Positions 44,102 to 53,530 are shown, counted from the stretch's first letter. The stretch is DNA of 64,000 nt from Bacillus sp. UNC41MFS5 (GCF_000686805.1 NZ_JMLP01000021.1:16598-80597); one strand, 5' to 3'. Notes: generated by a model not told the origin, from the letters alone. Numbers and translations are program-made.

Positions 44102-45370
44102 TTACTTCGGTTGTGTTTCAGCAACTTGCTTTGCTTTCTTTGTTGCAGAAGCAAGTTCTTTCATTAATTGTTCTTTTGTCAGGTTTTCGGTTGATACAAG
44201 CTTGCTAAAGACTTTTTCGTTCATATAACGGATTTGTTCTCCATATTGATATACTTGCGGCGGAGCAACAAAAGAATCAAATTGCAAAGAGTTTTGGTAT
44301 GCGATTTGGTACTTCTCTTTCTCGGCTGTCACTTTTTCGATTGTCTTCAAGTGTACAGGAGCTTGTCCTCCATCTGCCCAGTTGATCAGATTTTCAGGAG
44401 TGAACATATATTTGGCAAACTCAGCAATTCCTTCTTTAACTTTCTCGTCTTTAACACTTGCGGAAACAGCAAGAATGTGAGCGTTACCGTAAGCTGCAGG
44501 CTGCTTGCCGATCTGTGGAATTGGTGCAATTCCAAGTTTATCGCCATATTTTTCTTTCGCTGCCCCATAGAACCAAGGACCCGTTAGAGCAACAGCTGAT
44601 TGAAATGCTTTTCCTGATTCTGCTTCTTTCATGAAGGTTTTAAATTCTCCATCAAGGCCTAAGCCGGCTGGAGAAACCTTATCTTTCCAGACCATATCGT
44701 GGAAAGTCATCAGTGCATCTGCGAATTCAGGCTGATTAAAATTCAAGGCATTGCCATCCTTCAGCTCTACACCATTCTGGGCAGCAATCATCATCATGTA
44801 AAACTCCACAAGACCTGTTGAAGGAACACCTAGTGCATATAAATCCTTATTTTTTGCTTGAAGCTCATTATTCAGCTTCACGATATCCTCATATGTTTTT
44901 GGAGCTTCATTTACAAACTCTTTATTGTAGAACATGGTTAATGGGTGAATATCAATCGGGAATCCGTAAAGCTTTCCGTCCAATTTTGCAAGATCCATTC
45001 CAGCCTTGTGGAAATCAGATTCTTTCAAACCTGCTTTTTCGTACAGCGAGCCAACATCCTGAATCATGCCGTCAAGACGGTAAGTTTCCATGTTGTTCCC
45101 ATGAATGACAACAAGGTCATAGTCACCGGATTTGTATTTTGTATAGTGATCTTTTTCTTGGCTTTCGACGATTTCATACTTGTTCTGAGAAGCATTAAAT
45201 CCATCCGTGATTTTTTTCATATATGCCCCGTCACCGCCGGTGAAACCGTTGATAAATGAGATTTGAATCTTTCCATCTTTTGACTTATTGGAAGCATTAT
45301 TGCCGCCTGAGCAAGCGCCTAAAACTAGGACACTAGCAATTAATAAAACTAACCATTTAAAAGATTTCAT
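44102..45370 (-). CDS. Sugar ABC transporter substrate-binding lipoprotein
   Basis: 422 residues. Signal peptide with lipobox LGAC, Gly/Ser/Asn linker, then a CUT1-type extracellular binding fold (SFINGFTGGDGAYMKKITDGFN, YDLVVIHGN, FYNKEFVNEAPKTYEDIVKLN). First gene of the importer-glycosidase operon, with AAGGAGG before the ATG and a cre site 67-81 bp upstream, so probably repressed by CcpA when glucose is present. Confidence 0.93.
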   Translation of the reverse strand: MKSFKWLVLLIASVLVLGACSGGNNASNKSKDGKIQISFINGFTGGDGAYMKKITDGFNASQNKYEIVESQEKDHYTKYKSGDYDLVVIHGNNMETYRLDGMIQDVGSLYEKAGLKESDFHKAGMDLAKLDGKLYGFPIDIHPLTMFYNKEFVNEAPKTYEDIVKLNNELQAKNKDLYALGVPSTGLVEFYMMMIAAQNGVELKDGNALNFNQPEFADALMTFHDMVWKDKVSPAGLGLDGEFKTFMKEAESGKAFQSAVALTGPWFYGAAKEKYGDKLGIAPIPQIGKQPAAYGNAHILAVSASVKDEKVKEGIAEFAKYMFTPENLINWADGGQAPVHLKTIEKVTAEKEKYQIAYQNSLQFDSFVAPPQVYQYGEQIRYMNEKVFSKLVSTENLTKEQLMKELASATKKAKQVAETQPK

Positions 45371-45436
45371 TCCGTGTTCCTCCTTGGAAATAGATTATCC
45401 TCTGTTGAAAGGTCCTTTTCTTGAAATCACTCTTTT

Positions 45437-45451
45437 ATAAAACGCTTTCAA
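45437..45451 (-). promoter_or_regulatory. CcpA cre site
   Basis: Minus strand TTGAAAGCGTTTTAT matches the cre consensus WTGNAANCGNWNNCW at all fixed positions except the final C. It lies in the promoter zone of the sugar operon. Confidence 0.6.
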
Positions 45452-45520
45452 CTTTCTGAGGTTATTATTACATATTTTATTATTACAAATCAAGTATTTT
45501 TATAACAATATTTTTTGTGA

Positions 45521-45560
45521 TAAAAAAAGCTGACCGGAATAATTCCTAGTCAGCCTTTTT
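45521..45560 (-). terminator. Terminator after the ArsR-type regulator gene
   Basis: AAAGGCTGAC pairs with GGTCAGCTTT, with an inner GGAAT/ATTCC step, followed by a T run on the minus strand. Confidence 0.8.
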
Positions 45561-45570
45561 CTGCAGCGGA

Positions 45571-46488
45571 TCAATCCGAAACAGCATATTGAATTTTCAT
45601 GATTAACCCTTGTTCATAGTTTCCGAACTTGGAACCGAACAAATTAATCCCGCCGAGATTTTTCGCATCTTTTTTAACCCCAAGTCGCAGCGAAATGTAC
45701 GGCTTTTCCTGCAGTTTCAAATCATCAATCGTCACCGTGGAAATTTTCACTCCATCGATAAAACTACCTTCCTGGTTGATTTTCCAATACTTTAACAAAC
45801 CATACTGAGTATTATGGGTTTCCCACCAGCCTGGAGTTAAGAATCCCCTATCGCCACCAAAGTCACCAGGACTTGTCCAGTAGCCAATTTCCTTCCCGTT
45901 AATCCAGCAGGTGATATCAGAAGGCCAGTCTAAATTATGATAAGGAGCCTCCGAACATAATTCAACGGAGAAATTCAGCTCTTCTACCCTTGCTCCGTAA
46001 GGAATCCTGTTTGGGAAGTGGTACTCAATGTACCCGGAACGAAACCAGATTAGCTGGGCATTTTTCCGTTCCGGTTCGAAAAAGGATCGGGGATCATCAA
46101 GAATATGGATAATGCCCTTCTCACTAAGCAAGCCACAAGTTGGTTCAATATCACACTGAACATATTCCCCAATCTCCAATTCGAAGGTTAACACATCTTC
46201 CTTCGCAGGCTCCTTCTCCTCAAGATCTATAATGATACGGTCATATCGTTTTGAACTTACCTTTTGGCTCCCTCGGCCGGGGACGATCTCAGTCGTGATC
46301 AAACCCGCTTCCTCCAGTTTCCTTACATTCACCGCTGCCGAAGAGAACGGGATGTTTAACATCTCGGAAAGCTCATTCACATTTTTAGGGCCTCCCGTCA
46401 GGGACCGAATCATTTCCATCCGGTTTTCGTTTGCAAGCGCTTTACAAATTTCAATCGCTTCTTGTAGTGTTAATTGTAATGTTCTCAC
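45571..46488 (-). CDS. ArsR-like regulator with C-terminal beta-rich ligand-like domain
   Basis: 305 residues from GTG 46488 (GGGAG seven bases upstream). Residues 1-85 are an ArsR-type winged helix (ALANENRMEMIRSL, VNELSEMLNIPFSSAAVNVRKLEEAGLI). The remaining 200 residues are beta-rich with many aromatics (HNLDWPSDITCWINGKEIGYWTSPG, KPYISLRLGVK) and look like a jelly-roll carbohydrate-binding fold. It lies upstream of the sugar operon on the same strand and probably controls it in response to a sugar. The inverted repeat at 46528-46562 is a likely operator. Confidence 0.8.
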   Translation of the reverse strand: MRTLQLTLQEAIEICKALANENRMEMIRSLTGGPKNVNELSEMLNIPFSSAAVNVRKLEEAGLITTEIVPGRGSQKVSSKRYDRIIIDLEEKEPAKEDVLTFELEIGEYVQCDIEPTCGLLSEKGIIHILDDPRSFFEPERKNAQLIWFRSGYIEYHFPNRIPYGARVEELNFSVELCSEAPYHNLDWPSDITCWINGKEIGYWTSPGDFGGDRGFLTPGWWETHNTQYGLLKYWKINQEGSFIDGVKISTVTIDDLKLQEKPYISLRLGVKKDAKNLGGINLFGSKFGNYEQGLIMKIQYAVSD

Positions 46489-46527
46489 ATTTATCTCCCT
46501 TTATTACATCTTTATTTATAATAAAAA

Positions 46528-46562
46528 TACAGGAAAATAAATTTAACTGCAACTTTCCTGTA
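46528..46562. promoter_or_regulatory. Inverted repeat upstream of the ArsR-type regulator
   Basis: TACAGGAAA (46528-46536) and TTTCCTGTA (46554-46562) are perfect 9-bp arms around 17 bp. Placed 40-74 bp before the regulator start; candidate autoregulatory operator. Confidence 0.5.
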
Positions 46563-46769
46563 ATAATAATGGTATTGTTCTTTTCATTATACAATATTTT
46601 GTTTTTAATAAAATACATAAGTTTTTTAAGCATAAGAGTAATAGTATCATTATGTCCAAGCTTCAGAGATTAATTGAAATTGTTTTTAGGTTTTTGCACC
46701 GGAACCCTTACAATTTCTATTGATATATATCTAAGGTCTCAACAACTGTTCTGTGATATTTTCAATTAG

Positions 46770-47096
46770 AGACTTTATTTGTTTGCAGCATTTTTGCCAG
46801 AGGAAAAGACACGAAATATCATTCAAAAAGAGCTTGAAGAGAATCTAATCGAACAATCTAAATTGGAATCGATCATAGCATTTGTGAAAAAGGAGAAATA
46901 CGCTTTTACTTCCGAGTACCTATCAGGAATTTCAGCTATTGCGGCTCCTGTATTTGATTATAAAAAAGAACTAATAGCTTCCCTATATATCGTTGCAGTC
47001 ACAGAAGCACTGGATATCTCAAAGGATTCACCATTAGTAAGAGAACTATTAAAAACTGCCCAGAAATTATCAAAACAATTAGGTTATTCCGAATAA
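46770..47096 (+). pseudogene. IclR-family regulator remnant (C-terminal effector domain only)
   Basis: About 108 codons encode LFAAFLPEEKTRNIIQKELEEN and GISAIAAPVFDYKKELIASLYIV, the second half of an IclR effector domain. The DNA-binding domain and first part of the effector domain are gone; an in-frame stop lies at 46767. No ribosome site. Confidence 0.75.
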
Positions 47097-47240
47097 TTGT
47101 GACAGTACATTCAGATTCGTGGAAGTAATTCGTATAAGTCTGTTAAGAAAACCATTTTTTGTCTAAACATAATAAATTACTTTAAAGTAAAATTCGTGTC
47201 CAAGGACTGGACACCAAATGAGTTCAACAGAAAAAGAAAA

Positions 47241-47279
47241 AGCAGAGTTAGTTTAACACCTTAACTCTGTTTGTTTTTA
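47241..47279 (+). terminator. Terminator
   Basis: GCAGAGTTAG pairs with CTTAACTCTGT with flanking A and T tracts; probably the old IclR gene terminator. Confidence 0.7.
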
Positions 47280-47371
47280 ACCACTTATTTTGCAATGAAT
47301 GGTTTTATAATGGATATCTATTTTTTTCGGATTGTATGCGCTCACCTGAAATGATGCACATGAACATATTT

Positions 47372-47725
47372 CTATAAAGAATTAACAACTACAATTTTTC
47401 CGTTTGCTATATTACTTTCCATCAAGAGATGCCCTTTATGAATTTCATCAAGTGGGAAAACTTTTGCAATTGGAACATTAATTTTATGTTGTTCAATATG
47501 TTCAAACAGTTCAACTAGTAATTTCACTTTAAAATTAACTCCGTTATCAAACTGTGTAAAATATGCACCAGAAGGAATATCTATCATAGGTTCAAAGTTG
47601 TCCAACACCCATTCTCCACTTAAGATTCCGGTCATACATAAGATACCATGCTCAGAAAGTAACTTAAAAGAGTGTTTCAATGTGACAGTGCCAACTAGTT
47701 CTAAGACTTTATTTACACCTTTTGG
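47372..47725 (-). pseudogene. Zinc/quinone-type alcohol dehydrogenase (MDR) remnant, C-terminal part
   Basis: From about 47725 the frame gives FPKGVNKVLELVGTVTLKHSF, then KLLSEHGILCMTGILSGEW and the typical end FPLDEIHKGHLLMESNIANGKIVV. About 115 of some 330 residues remain. The upstream border lies next to the truncated permease fragment at 47744, marking a deletion junction near 47726-47743. Confidence 0.75.
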
Positions 47726-47743
47726 AAAAAGGGAGAAAAGTTG

Positions 47744-47836
47744 TTAAATGCCTAATGGTATTGCAATAATTAAGGAGAAAAAGAGAGCGATTAATGAAAT
47801 CTCTACATGTTCCAAAAGCGCGTTTAGAAGTTGAGA
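47744..47836 (-). pseudogene. Glycine betaine/choline transporter permease fragment (OpuB/OpuC type)
   Basis: Codes for SQLLNALLEHVEISLIALFFSLIIAIPLGI, the first membrane segment of an OpuBB/OpuCB-type permease, then stops at the deletion junction with the MDR remnant. It is directly joined to the CBS-domain remains of the ATPase gene upstream. Confidence 0.65.
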
Positions 47837-48671
47837 CTTCCTAGCCAACTCTAGGCGTTTTAATACCTCATCAACTGGGGTTGATAAGGAAATGGTTTTG
47901 GTATCAGATAATAATGCGTTTCTGATGATTTGGGAGTGATAAGTTCCTTCAAATTGATCGAAATTTCCGGCTGCCAACAAATTCACGAACAAAATCATTC
48001 GCTGGATTCGTTAAGAATTCGTGTGGGGTTCCTATTTGAATGATTGCTCCTTCTTTCATCACACAAATACGGTCTCCTAACTTCATAGCCTCTTTACATA
48101 ACATGTGTAACAAAAACAATTGTTTTTTTAAGTTTACGTTGAATTTCTAGTAAATCTTCTTGCAATTTTTTCAAGTGCACTGAACGGTTCGTCCATCAAG
48201 ATAATTTCAGGTCCGCAGCTAAAGCTCTTATTACACCTACTCGTTGTTGTTGTCCACCTGAAAATTCACTAGGTTTACGAATTCGATATTCTTTGGGGTC
48301 GAGCCCCACCATATTAAGTAATCATCAACACGAGCAGCAATCTTTACTTTGTCCCAATTTTTAAGTTCCGGTACAACGGCGATATTTTCAGCAATTGTCA
48401 TATGTGGAAAAAGCGCAATTTGCTGTAGCACATACCCAATATTCCAACAAAGTTCATTGATGTCATAGTCACTTATTTTCCTTCCAGTAATAAGAACCGC
48501 ACCTTCTGATAATTTAATGAGCCGGTTGATCATTTTTAATGTAGTTGTTTTTCCAGAGCCGCTGGGACCGATTAAAACAAAAAATTCACCTTTCTTTATC
48601 TCTAAATCTATAGACTTTACGTTAAAGGTCCCATTAGGGAATTTTTTCGATACTTGTTGAAATCGAATCAT
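47837..48671 (-). pseudogene. Osmoprotectant ABC transporter ATPase remnant (OpuBA/OpuCA type)
   Basis: Intact for the first part from ATG 48671 (FQQVSKKFPNGTFNVKSIDLEI, Walker A GPSGSGKTT, Q-loop VLQQIALFPHMT). Several frame changes follow: [20 protein letters not shown] near 48200-48290, MDEPFSALEK near 48190, then a degraded stretch, [16 protein letters not shown] near 47950 and a piece of CBS domain (IIRNALLSDTKTISL). At least three shifts, so clearly a decayed gene. Confidence 0.75.
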
Positions 48672-48731
48672 CTTACATCTACTTTTCGTAGTTGCTTACC
48701 CTATTTTTAATTTTATAAAATTTTCCATTAC

Positions 48732-48743
48732 ATAGATGTCTAT
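48732..48743. promoter_or_regulatory. MarR operator candidate in front of the Opu-type remnant
   Basis: ATAGATGTCTAT differs by one base from the core ATAGATATCTAT of the palindrome at 49195-49214 upstream of the marR pseudogene. Confidence 0.5.
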
Positions 48744-48761
48744 ATATTATGCAAAAAAAAA

Positions 48762-49193
48762 TTAAAACCTTTTTAGGATTTTTTCTAACAATTGTTCCAA
48801 CTGTCCTTTTTCTGACTTAGTTAAAGCGCCATAAATGACCGTGTTTAACCTTTCTGAGATCTCTCGAAATATCGGTTCCAGCTGGATAACCTTTTCCGTA
48901 AGATTGATTAAAGTTACGCTGTTATCCTCCCAATTCTTTATTCTCTTGACATAACCAAGTTATTGTAACTTATCAACTAATGCTGTTACTGTCGGCTGAG
49001 TGCGATGGATTCTTTCAGCCAGTTCCTTTATGGATAAGCTGTTTTTTTCGTAAAGGCACACTAAAATATCCCCGTGAGATGGGGCGATACCATCCACTCC
49101 GTGTTTTCCAAGCTCCGACAAAATCATATAGTTTACTGCGTCTCTAATCTTTCCAACCATTGATGCTGTATCATATTTTATCATGTTACCCAT
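48762..49193 (-). pseudogene. MarR/GbsR-type regulator with an in-frame stop
   Basis: From ATG 49193 the winged-helix part is clear (SHGDILVCLYEKNSLSIKELAERIHRTQPTVTALVDKLQ). A TAA at 48957-48959 interrupts, and the same frame continues LGYVKRIKNWEDNSVTLINLT and KGQLEQLLEKILKRF to a second stop at 48762. One point mutation (GAA or CAA to TAA) explains it. It presumably once controlled the downstream osmoprotectant transporter, as MarR-type repressors of opu operons do (known). Confidence 0.8.
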
Positions 49194-49194
49194 T

Positions 49195-49214
49195 ATATAT
49201 AGATATCTATATAT
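49195..49214. promoter_or_regulatory. Perfect 20-bp palindrome upstream of the marR pseudogene
   Basis: ATATATAGATATCTATATAT is fully self-complementary and ends one base before the start codon region, so it is probably the autoregulatory MarR site. Confidence 0.6.
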
Positions 49215-49656
49215 TTTCAAGTGAATGATTTCTAATTACTTTTTCTGAACCAAAGTGATAATGCCTCTAGTTGCAAGAGAACTAGGGTCCGTAAGGTTAG
49301 CAAAATCAATTGCGTGTATATTATCAGTATGAAATTGCCTTCCTTATCTGTAAGTGGATATATTTGGCTCAATGTTAAGCTGTAAAACAACCATTAAAAT
49401 CCCTTACTTTCAAAAGGCTGCCACCAGCCTATGGTAACAGCCTTTTCAATCTTTAGATCCATCAAATGAAGCTACAACACTACATTCTTTTGGTTCGATA
49501 GCAATTCCTTTTCCCATTTATATATGAGAAAGATATTTTATGATTAATTTCATTTGTTTGCTAAAAGGTGGTCATTTGCCCCAGTGGCAAAGTCATTTTA
49601 AATGTATTCGCTCGGCTAGAATATCCAGTAGATAAGACGATAACTTCCATTGATTC
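49215..49656. other. Gene-free region with one terminator
   Basis: No gene could be supported. A terminator-type hairpin lies at 49412-49447 (AAAAGGCTG-CCAC / GGT-ACAGCCTTTT). The rest is AT-rich and without recognisable signals. Confidence 0.5.
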
Positions 49657-50451
49657 TTATTCTACTCCCTGAATGCGCTCCTGATGGGTATAAACATTAA
49701 ATCCGTTAGCTCGGATAAAGCCAACTGCTGTAATTCCTAGTTCCTCTGCTAAATCTAGGGCAAGATTGGTAGGTGCAGATTTTGATAGAATAATCCCGAC
49801 TCCAATTTTGGCTGCTTTTAGTAACACCTCGGATGAAATTCGGCCACTGAAAGCTATGATTTTATCTTTTAGAGGTATTCGGTTAATCAAGCAATAGCCA
49901 AATAGTTTATCAAGGGCATTATGTCGGCCGATATCTGTTCTTGCTGCCACAATTCCATCCTTCGTACATAGCGCTGCATTATGGACCCCCCCCGTCTGTT
50001 GAAAATGTGAAGAACTTTCCTGCATTTGCTTCATTAACTCACGACACTGTTCCGGTGTAACCGTCATTCTTGTCATCACCGTTTTAGCTGTCTTCACATC
50101 GTTATGAAAGTAAAATTGCCGCCCTTTTCCACAACAAGAACCAATAAATCTTTTAGAATGGAAATCTTTTTGAATCGAATGTTTATTAACTAGATCAACA
50201 TAAGCAAAACCCTTTTCTTCATCGATGTGGATCGATTGAATATCTTGGTAGACTCGTATCACACCTTCTGAAGCTAGGAAGCCAACCACCAATTCCTTCA
50301 ATTCAGAAGGGGTACATACCATGGTGGCAAACTCCGTCCCATCTAAAATAATTGTTAAGGCAGATTCGACTGCAATGTCATCCTCTTCCTCGATGAAGTT
50401 TTGTCCATTATACTTGACAATGTTTTGAGAAGTAGTGATTTCCTTTAACAA
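49657..50451 (-). CDS. fdhD: Formate dehydrogenase accessory sulfurtransferase FdhD
   Basis: 264 residues from TTG 50451 (AAGGGG eight bases upstream). FdhD passes sulfur from a cysteine desulfurase to the molybdenum cofactor of formate dehydrogenase. The functional cysteines are in FIGSCCGKGRQ; TGGVHNAALC, RTDIGRHNALDKL and SGRISSEVLLKAAKIG are hallmark blocks that bind the cofactor. It follows directly the molybdoprotein gene on the same strand, its likely client. Confidence 0.95.
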   Translation of the reverse strand: MLKEITTSQNIVKYNGQNFIEEEDDIAVESALTIILDGTEFATMVCTPSELKELVVGFLASEGVIRVYQDIQSIHIDEEKGFAYVDLVNKHSIQKDFHSKRFIGSCCGKGRQFYFHNDVKTAKTVMTRMTVTPEQCRELMKQMQESSSHFQQTGGVHNAALCTKDGIVAARTDIGRHNALDKLFGYCLINRIPLKDKIIAFSGRISSEVLLKAAKIGVGIILSKSAPTNLALDLAEELGITAVGFIRANGFNVYTHQERIQGVE

Positions 50452-50484
50452 ATGCGGTGCCCCTTTCCATGGATATTCTCGCCC

Positions 50485-52842
50485 TTAACCAACTTCTGTT
50501 TCAAGATCAGCAATCGGCTTTTCTAGATATTGAGTATCTTTCCGTGCATGATATCGTTCTGCTTTCTCCACATTAACCGTGATGTTGTAATCTGGAATGC
50601 CGGCAAATTTCTCATAACGCCCGCGCGGCAGCAAATAGTTACCCTCTGGGAAATGAACTTCTAAATTTCCTTGCGCAATATCAACAAACTTAGCCGTACC
50701 TTGGAAGACGCCAAAGCCGTTATAAACAACAATTCCTTCACCTTCAGCAATGCTTAATTTTTGCCCATCCACAGGACTCATTAAAATATCATAACGACCG
50801 GCACCGTTTAACGGATCCACTTCTTTGTATACCATCGAGTTAAACTGCTTGCCACGGCGAGAGGTAATAATAAATTGTTCTGGTTTTTTATTTAAATCCG
50901 GGATATCAACCGGAATTAAAGTACCTCTGCCATCCGTAGTTGGACAAATTCCATCTTCACATAGCCAAGCGCCGCCCCACTGGAACACGTCTCCTTGCTT
51001 TTTCAAATGCTGGATTCCATCGTAATCAGGGTTTGCTTTGGCAATTTCTTCACGAATGGCCTGACCGTCAGCAAACTCAACCAAATGAGCCGTTTCTGGT
51101 TTCACCCGCTTCGCAAGATCCAGATAAATCTTCCATTCTGCACGAGCTTCTTCTAACATGTTTTTGTTTCCAGAAATTTCAGGAGAGAAGTAAACCATCC
51201 GTTCTGTTGATGTACTCGTGCCCCCACCTTCTTGCTCATAACGCGTTTTCGCTGGTAACACAATGACGGCTTCCTTCGCATCAACTAACGTCGATGAGTT
51301 GAAAATAATATCTTGATGAACGCGAATCTCCAGTTCGGATAAGGCTTGTTCAATAAAATCAGGGTCTGGCATCGTTTCTAAGAAATTACCTCCAGAAAGG
51401 TAATATAATTTCACTTTCCGCTCATGATCTTCTGGAAGAACTATGTTTTCTAGTGTGACGCCAACGATATCACCCTGCCAGTTTGGCAGGTCAAATCCCC
51501 AAAGCTTTTCGATTCGTTCTACATTTTTTTCATCCCAGCCTCCGCCAGGTAAAACAAACGGGTCTGCCCCCATTTCTCCGCTGCCTTGCACACTTGAGTG
51601 TCCACGGAACGGCATAAGTCCCGCGTGCTTTCGCCCTAAGTGTCCACGCAGGAGTGCCAGGTTTGCGACTTGAGAGATATTGTCTGTCGCAAAAGAGTGC
51701 ATCGTCAGTCCAAGTGCCCACGCATATACCGCGTTTTTGCTGTTTGCTAGAAGTTCAGCTAATTCAATGATTCGTTCTTTTGAAACGCCTGAAGACTCGA
51801 TGATATCTTCCCAAGATTGTTCTTGGACTTTTTTCTTCAGTTCTTCGTAACCGTTTACATGCTCCTCTACGAACTCATGGTTAATTGCTGAACCATATGC
51901 TTTTTCCTCCATATCAAACCAATGCTTAATGATTCCATGCATAAAGGCAATATCCCCGCCGATGTTGACTTGATAGAAGTCATCGGCAATTTTTGTTCCG
52001 AATAACGCGGACTCAGGGTTTGAAGGAATCCAATACTGGTCCATGGCTGGTTCGCGGTATGGGTTAACCACAATGATCTTGGTCCCTTTTTTCTTTGCTT
52101 CAAGCATATACTTTGAAGATACAGGTGATGAGTTCGAAGCGACACTTCCCCAAAATAATAAGACATCTGTTCCAATCCAATCTAGATAATTGGATGTAGA
52201 AGCCCCCACACCAATGGAACGTTTTAAAGCTGTTTTACTGGGAGCGTGACAAATACGGGAAGCGTTATCAATATGATTGGTCCCAAGAAAACGCGCAACT
52301 TTGGCCGCAACATAATAGCTTTCGTTTGTAATCCCTCGAGCGGTTAAATAAAAAGCATATTGTTTCGGATCCAACTTTTTCATTTTTTCTGCAATGAGAT
52401 TCATTGCGTCATCCCAAGTAATCCGTGAAAATTTACGTTCCCCTTTGCGTCGAATCATTGGATAGGGAATCCGACCCAGCTTACGAAGTTCAGTGCTATC
52501 ATATTTCTTTAGTTCATCAATGTCTGCATGCAGAATTTCAGGTTGAATCGCAGGCATTGTATTTAGCCGAAGGACATTCAAACGTGTGGTGCAAACGTGT
52601 GGACCATCCAATGTTTGGTCATATAACCCAGATACACCAAGTGCACAACCGTCACAAACCCCTTTCGTTATAATCCGTGTAGCATAGCCGATATTATCTT
52701 TATTATCCCAAGCGATTTTCATCGTATCGCGGATATGCTGTGGTTTAATCTTTCCTAAACCAAAAGGAATTGGACTTACCCAGTATTTAGGAGCTGGTAA
52801 CTTTGCTTTTTTTTGTGGTCCAGGATGTTGTGTTTTCCCCAT
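50485..52842 (-). CDS. FdhF/YdeP-type molybdopterin oxidoreductase (formate-dehydrogenase-like)
   Basis: 785 residues from ATG 52842; AAGGAGG is eight bases upstream. It has the molybdopterin-binding domains (ITWDDAMNLIAEKM, FWGSVASNSSPVSSKYMLEAKK, LLRGHLGRKHAGLMPFRGHSSVQG) and a C-terminal dinucleotide-binding fold (PEQFIITSRRGKQFNS). The N-terminal cysteines (VCDGCALGV ... HVCTTR) are fewer than in a full 4Fe-4S FDH, matching the YdeP subgroup; ICHAPS may provide the Mo ligand. Coupled to fdhD, so FdhD-dependent. Physiological substrate uncertain: formate is likely but unproven. Its leader holds an RNA element and terminator at 52888-52974. Confidence 0.88.
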   Translation of the reverse strand: MGKTQHPGPQKKAKLPAPKYWVSPIPFGLGKIKPQHIRDTMKIAWDNKDNIGYATRIITKGVCDGCALGVSGLYDQTLDGPHVCTTRLNVLRLNTMPAIQPEILHADIDELKKYDSTELRKLGRIPYPMIRRKGERKFSRITWDDAMNLIAEKMKKLDPKQYAFYLTARGITNESYYVAAKVARFLGTNHIDNASRICHAPSKTALKRSIGVGASTSNYLDWIGTDVLLFWGSVASNSSPVSSKYMLEAKKKGTKIIVVNPYREPAMDQYWIPSNPESALFGTKIADDFYQVNIGGDIAFMHGIIKHWFDMEEKAYGSAINHEFVEEHVNGYEELKKKVQEQSWEDIIESSGVSKERIIELAELLANSKNAVYAWALGLTMHSFATDNISQVANLALLRGHLGRKHAGLMPFRGHSSVQGSGEMGADPFVLPGGGWDEKNVERIEKLWGFDLPNWQGDIVGVTLENIVLPEDHERKVKLYYLSGGNFLETMPDPDFIEQALSELEIRVHQDIIFNSSTLVDAKEAVIVLPAKTRYEQEGGGTSTSTERMVYFSPEISGNKNMLEEARAEWKIYLDLAKRVKPETAHLVEFADGQAIREEIAKANPDYDGIQHLKKQGDVFQWGGAWLCEDGICPTTDGRGTLIPVDIPDLNKKPEQFIITSRRGKQFNSMVYKEVDPLNGAGRYDILMSPVDGQKLSIAEGEGIVVYNGFGVFQGTAKFVDIAQGNLEVHFPEGNYLLPRGRYEKFAGIPDYNITVNVEKAERYHARKDTQYLEKPIADLETEVG

Positions 52843-52887
52843 TTTCATTTCCTCCTTAATCATGTCAATTGCTATTTTTCCAATAAA

Positions 52888-52942
52888 AAACCACCTAAGA
52901 CTATATTCATCCGATAAAACGGACAAATTGCTCTAGGTGGTT
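52888..52942 (-). terminator. Terminator between DUF2294 gene and fdhF-like gene
   Basis: On the minus strand AACCACCTA(GA) pairs with TCTTAGGTGGTT, with an inner TCCG/CGGA hairpin, followed by TTTTT. It follows the conserved RNA element at 52939-52974 and could be an attenuator for the molybdoprotein gene as well as the DUF2294 terminator. Confidence 0.75.
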
Positions 52943-52974
52943 AGTCTTTAACAGGGTCGCTGTCAAGTGCCAAC
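52939..52974 (-). ncRNA. Conserved 36-nt RNA element, copy B (before the fdhF-like gene)
   Basis: Ungapped match of 27 of 36 bases to 53527-53562. Core on the minus strand: ACAGCGACCCTGT hairpin, flanked by GTTGG on the 5' side and AACC at the 3' end, which is also the beginning of the terminator stem. Candidate cis-acting regulatory RNA. Confidence 0.6.
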
Positions 52975-53005
52975 AATATGTAGTTGAATGATGTTTCCAT
53001 TGAAA

Positions 53006-53407
53006 TTAACTTTTTACGTTAAACTTTTCCTCAATATCTTGATCAAACACGAAGATTGACATCCCCATGTCGTCTTCAATATCAATATCCACAAAGACAC
53101 GAATGAATTTTGCACCAAGTAGTTCTTCCATTTCCTGAGGATAGTTTTTTTTATAAATCTCCTTGACCATTTCAGTACGAGCAGATCGTAACATTTGTTT
53201 CCCATCTTCAGCTGAAGCAATAAATTTTTCAATGGGAGATAAATTTCCTTCTAATTCACAAATTGCCCAGTTCTTACAAAACTTTGTTCGAACTTGACTA
53301 GGGCCTTTACCCATATGACGTTTTCTATAGGCGCGAACAATGTTACTAAATTCTGCTTCATATTTATTCACATGACTCAACTCACTTGTTTTACTCAATG
53401 TTATCAC
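53006..53407 (-). CDS. DUF2294 domain protein
   Basis: 133 residues, start GTG 53407 (weak ribosome site; GTG at 53371 is an alternative). The DUF2294 pattern is recognisable: VRAYRKRHMGKGPSQVRTKF, AICELEGNLSPIEKFIASAEDGKQMLRSARTEM and a C-terminal FIRVFVDIDIEDDMGMSIFVF. Function unknown. It lies upstream of the formate-dehydrogenase-like gene and has a leader with two copies of an RNA hairpin and a terminator, so both genes seem to answer to the same signal. Confidence 0.8.
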   Translation of the reverse strand: MITLSKTSELSHVNKYEAEFSNIVRAYRKRHMGKGPSQVRTKFCKNWAICELEGNLSPIEKFIASAEDGKQMLRSARTEMVKEIYKKNYPQEMEELLGAKFIRVFVDIDIEDDMGMSIFVFDQDIEEKFNVKS

Positions 53408-53493
53408 TGTGTTAATGATGTTTATACTATAAGTATACTATATAACGGAATAAAAATAAAAACCATTGTAATAGATTCTTTGAAGATTCCTTA

Positions 53494-53530
53494 AAAAAGG
53501 CGGAATCCCATTTGAATCATTACAACGGTT
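53494..53530 (-). terminator. Leader terminator upstream of the DUF2294 gene
   Basis: Minus strand GGCGAACC pairs with GGGATTCCGCC (one bulge), followed by TTTTTT. No minus-strand gene ends just upstream, so it is likely an attenuator in the leader. Confidence 0.7.

Noticed and set aside
44234..45259. Several plus-strand open frames opposite the sugar-binding lipoprotein gene
   Set aside because: They are shadows of a gene with clear signal peptide, lipobox and family motifs.
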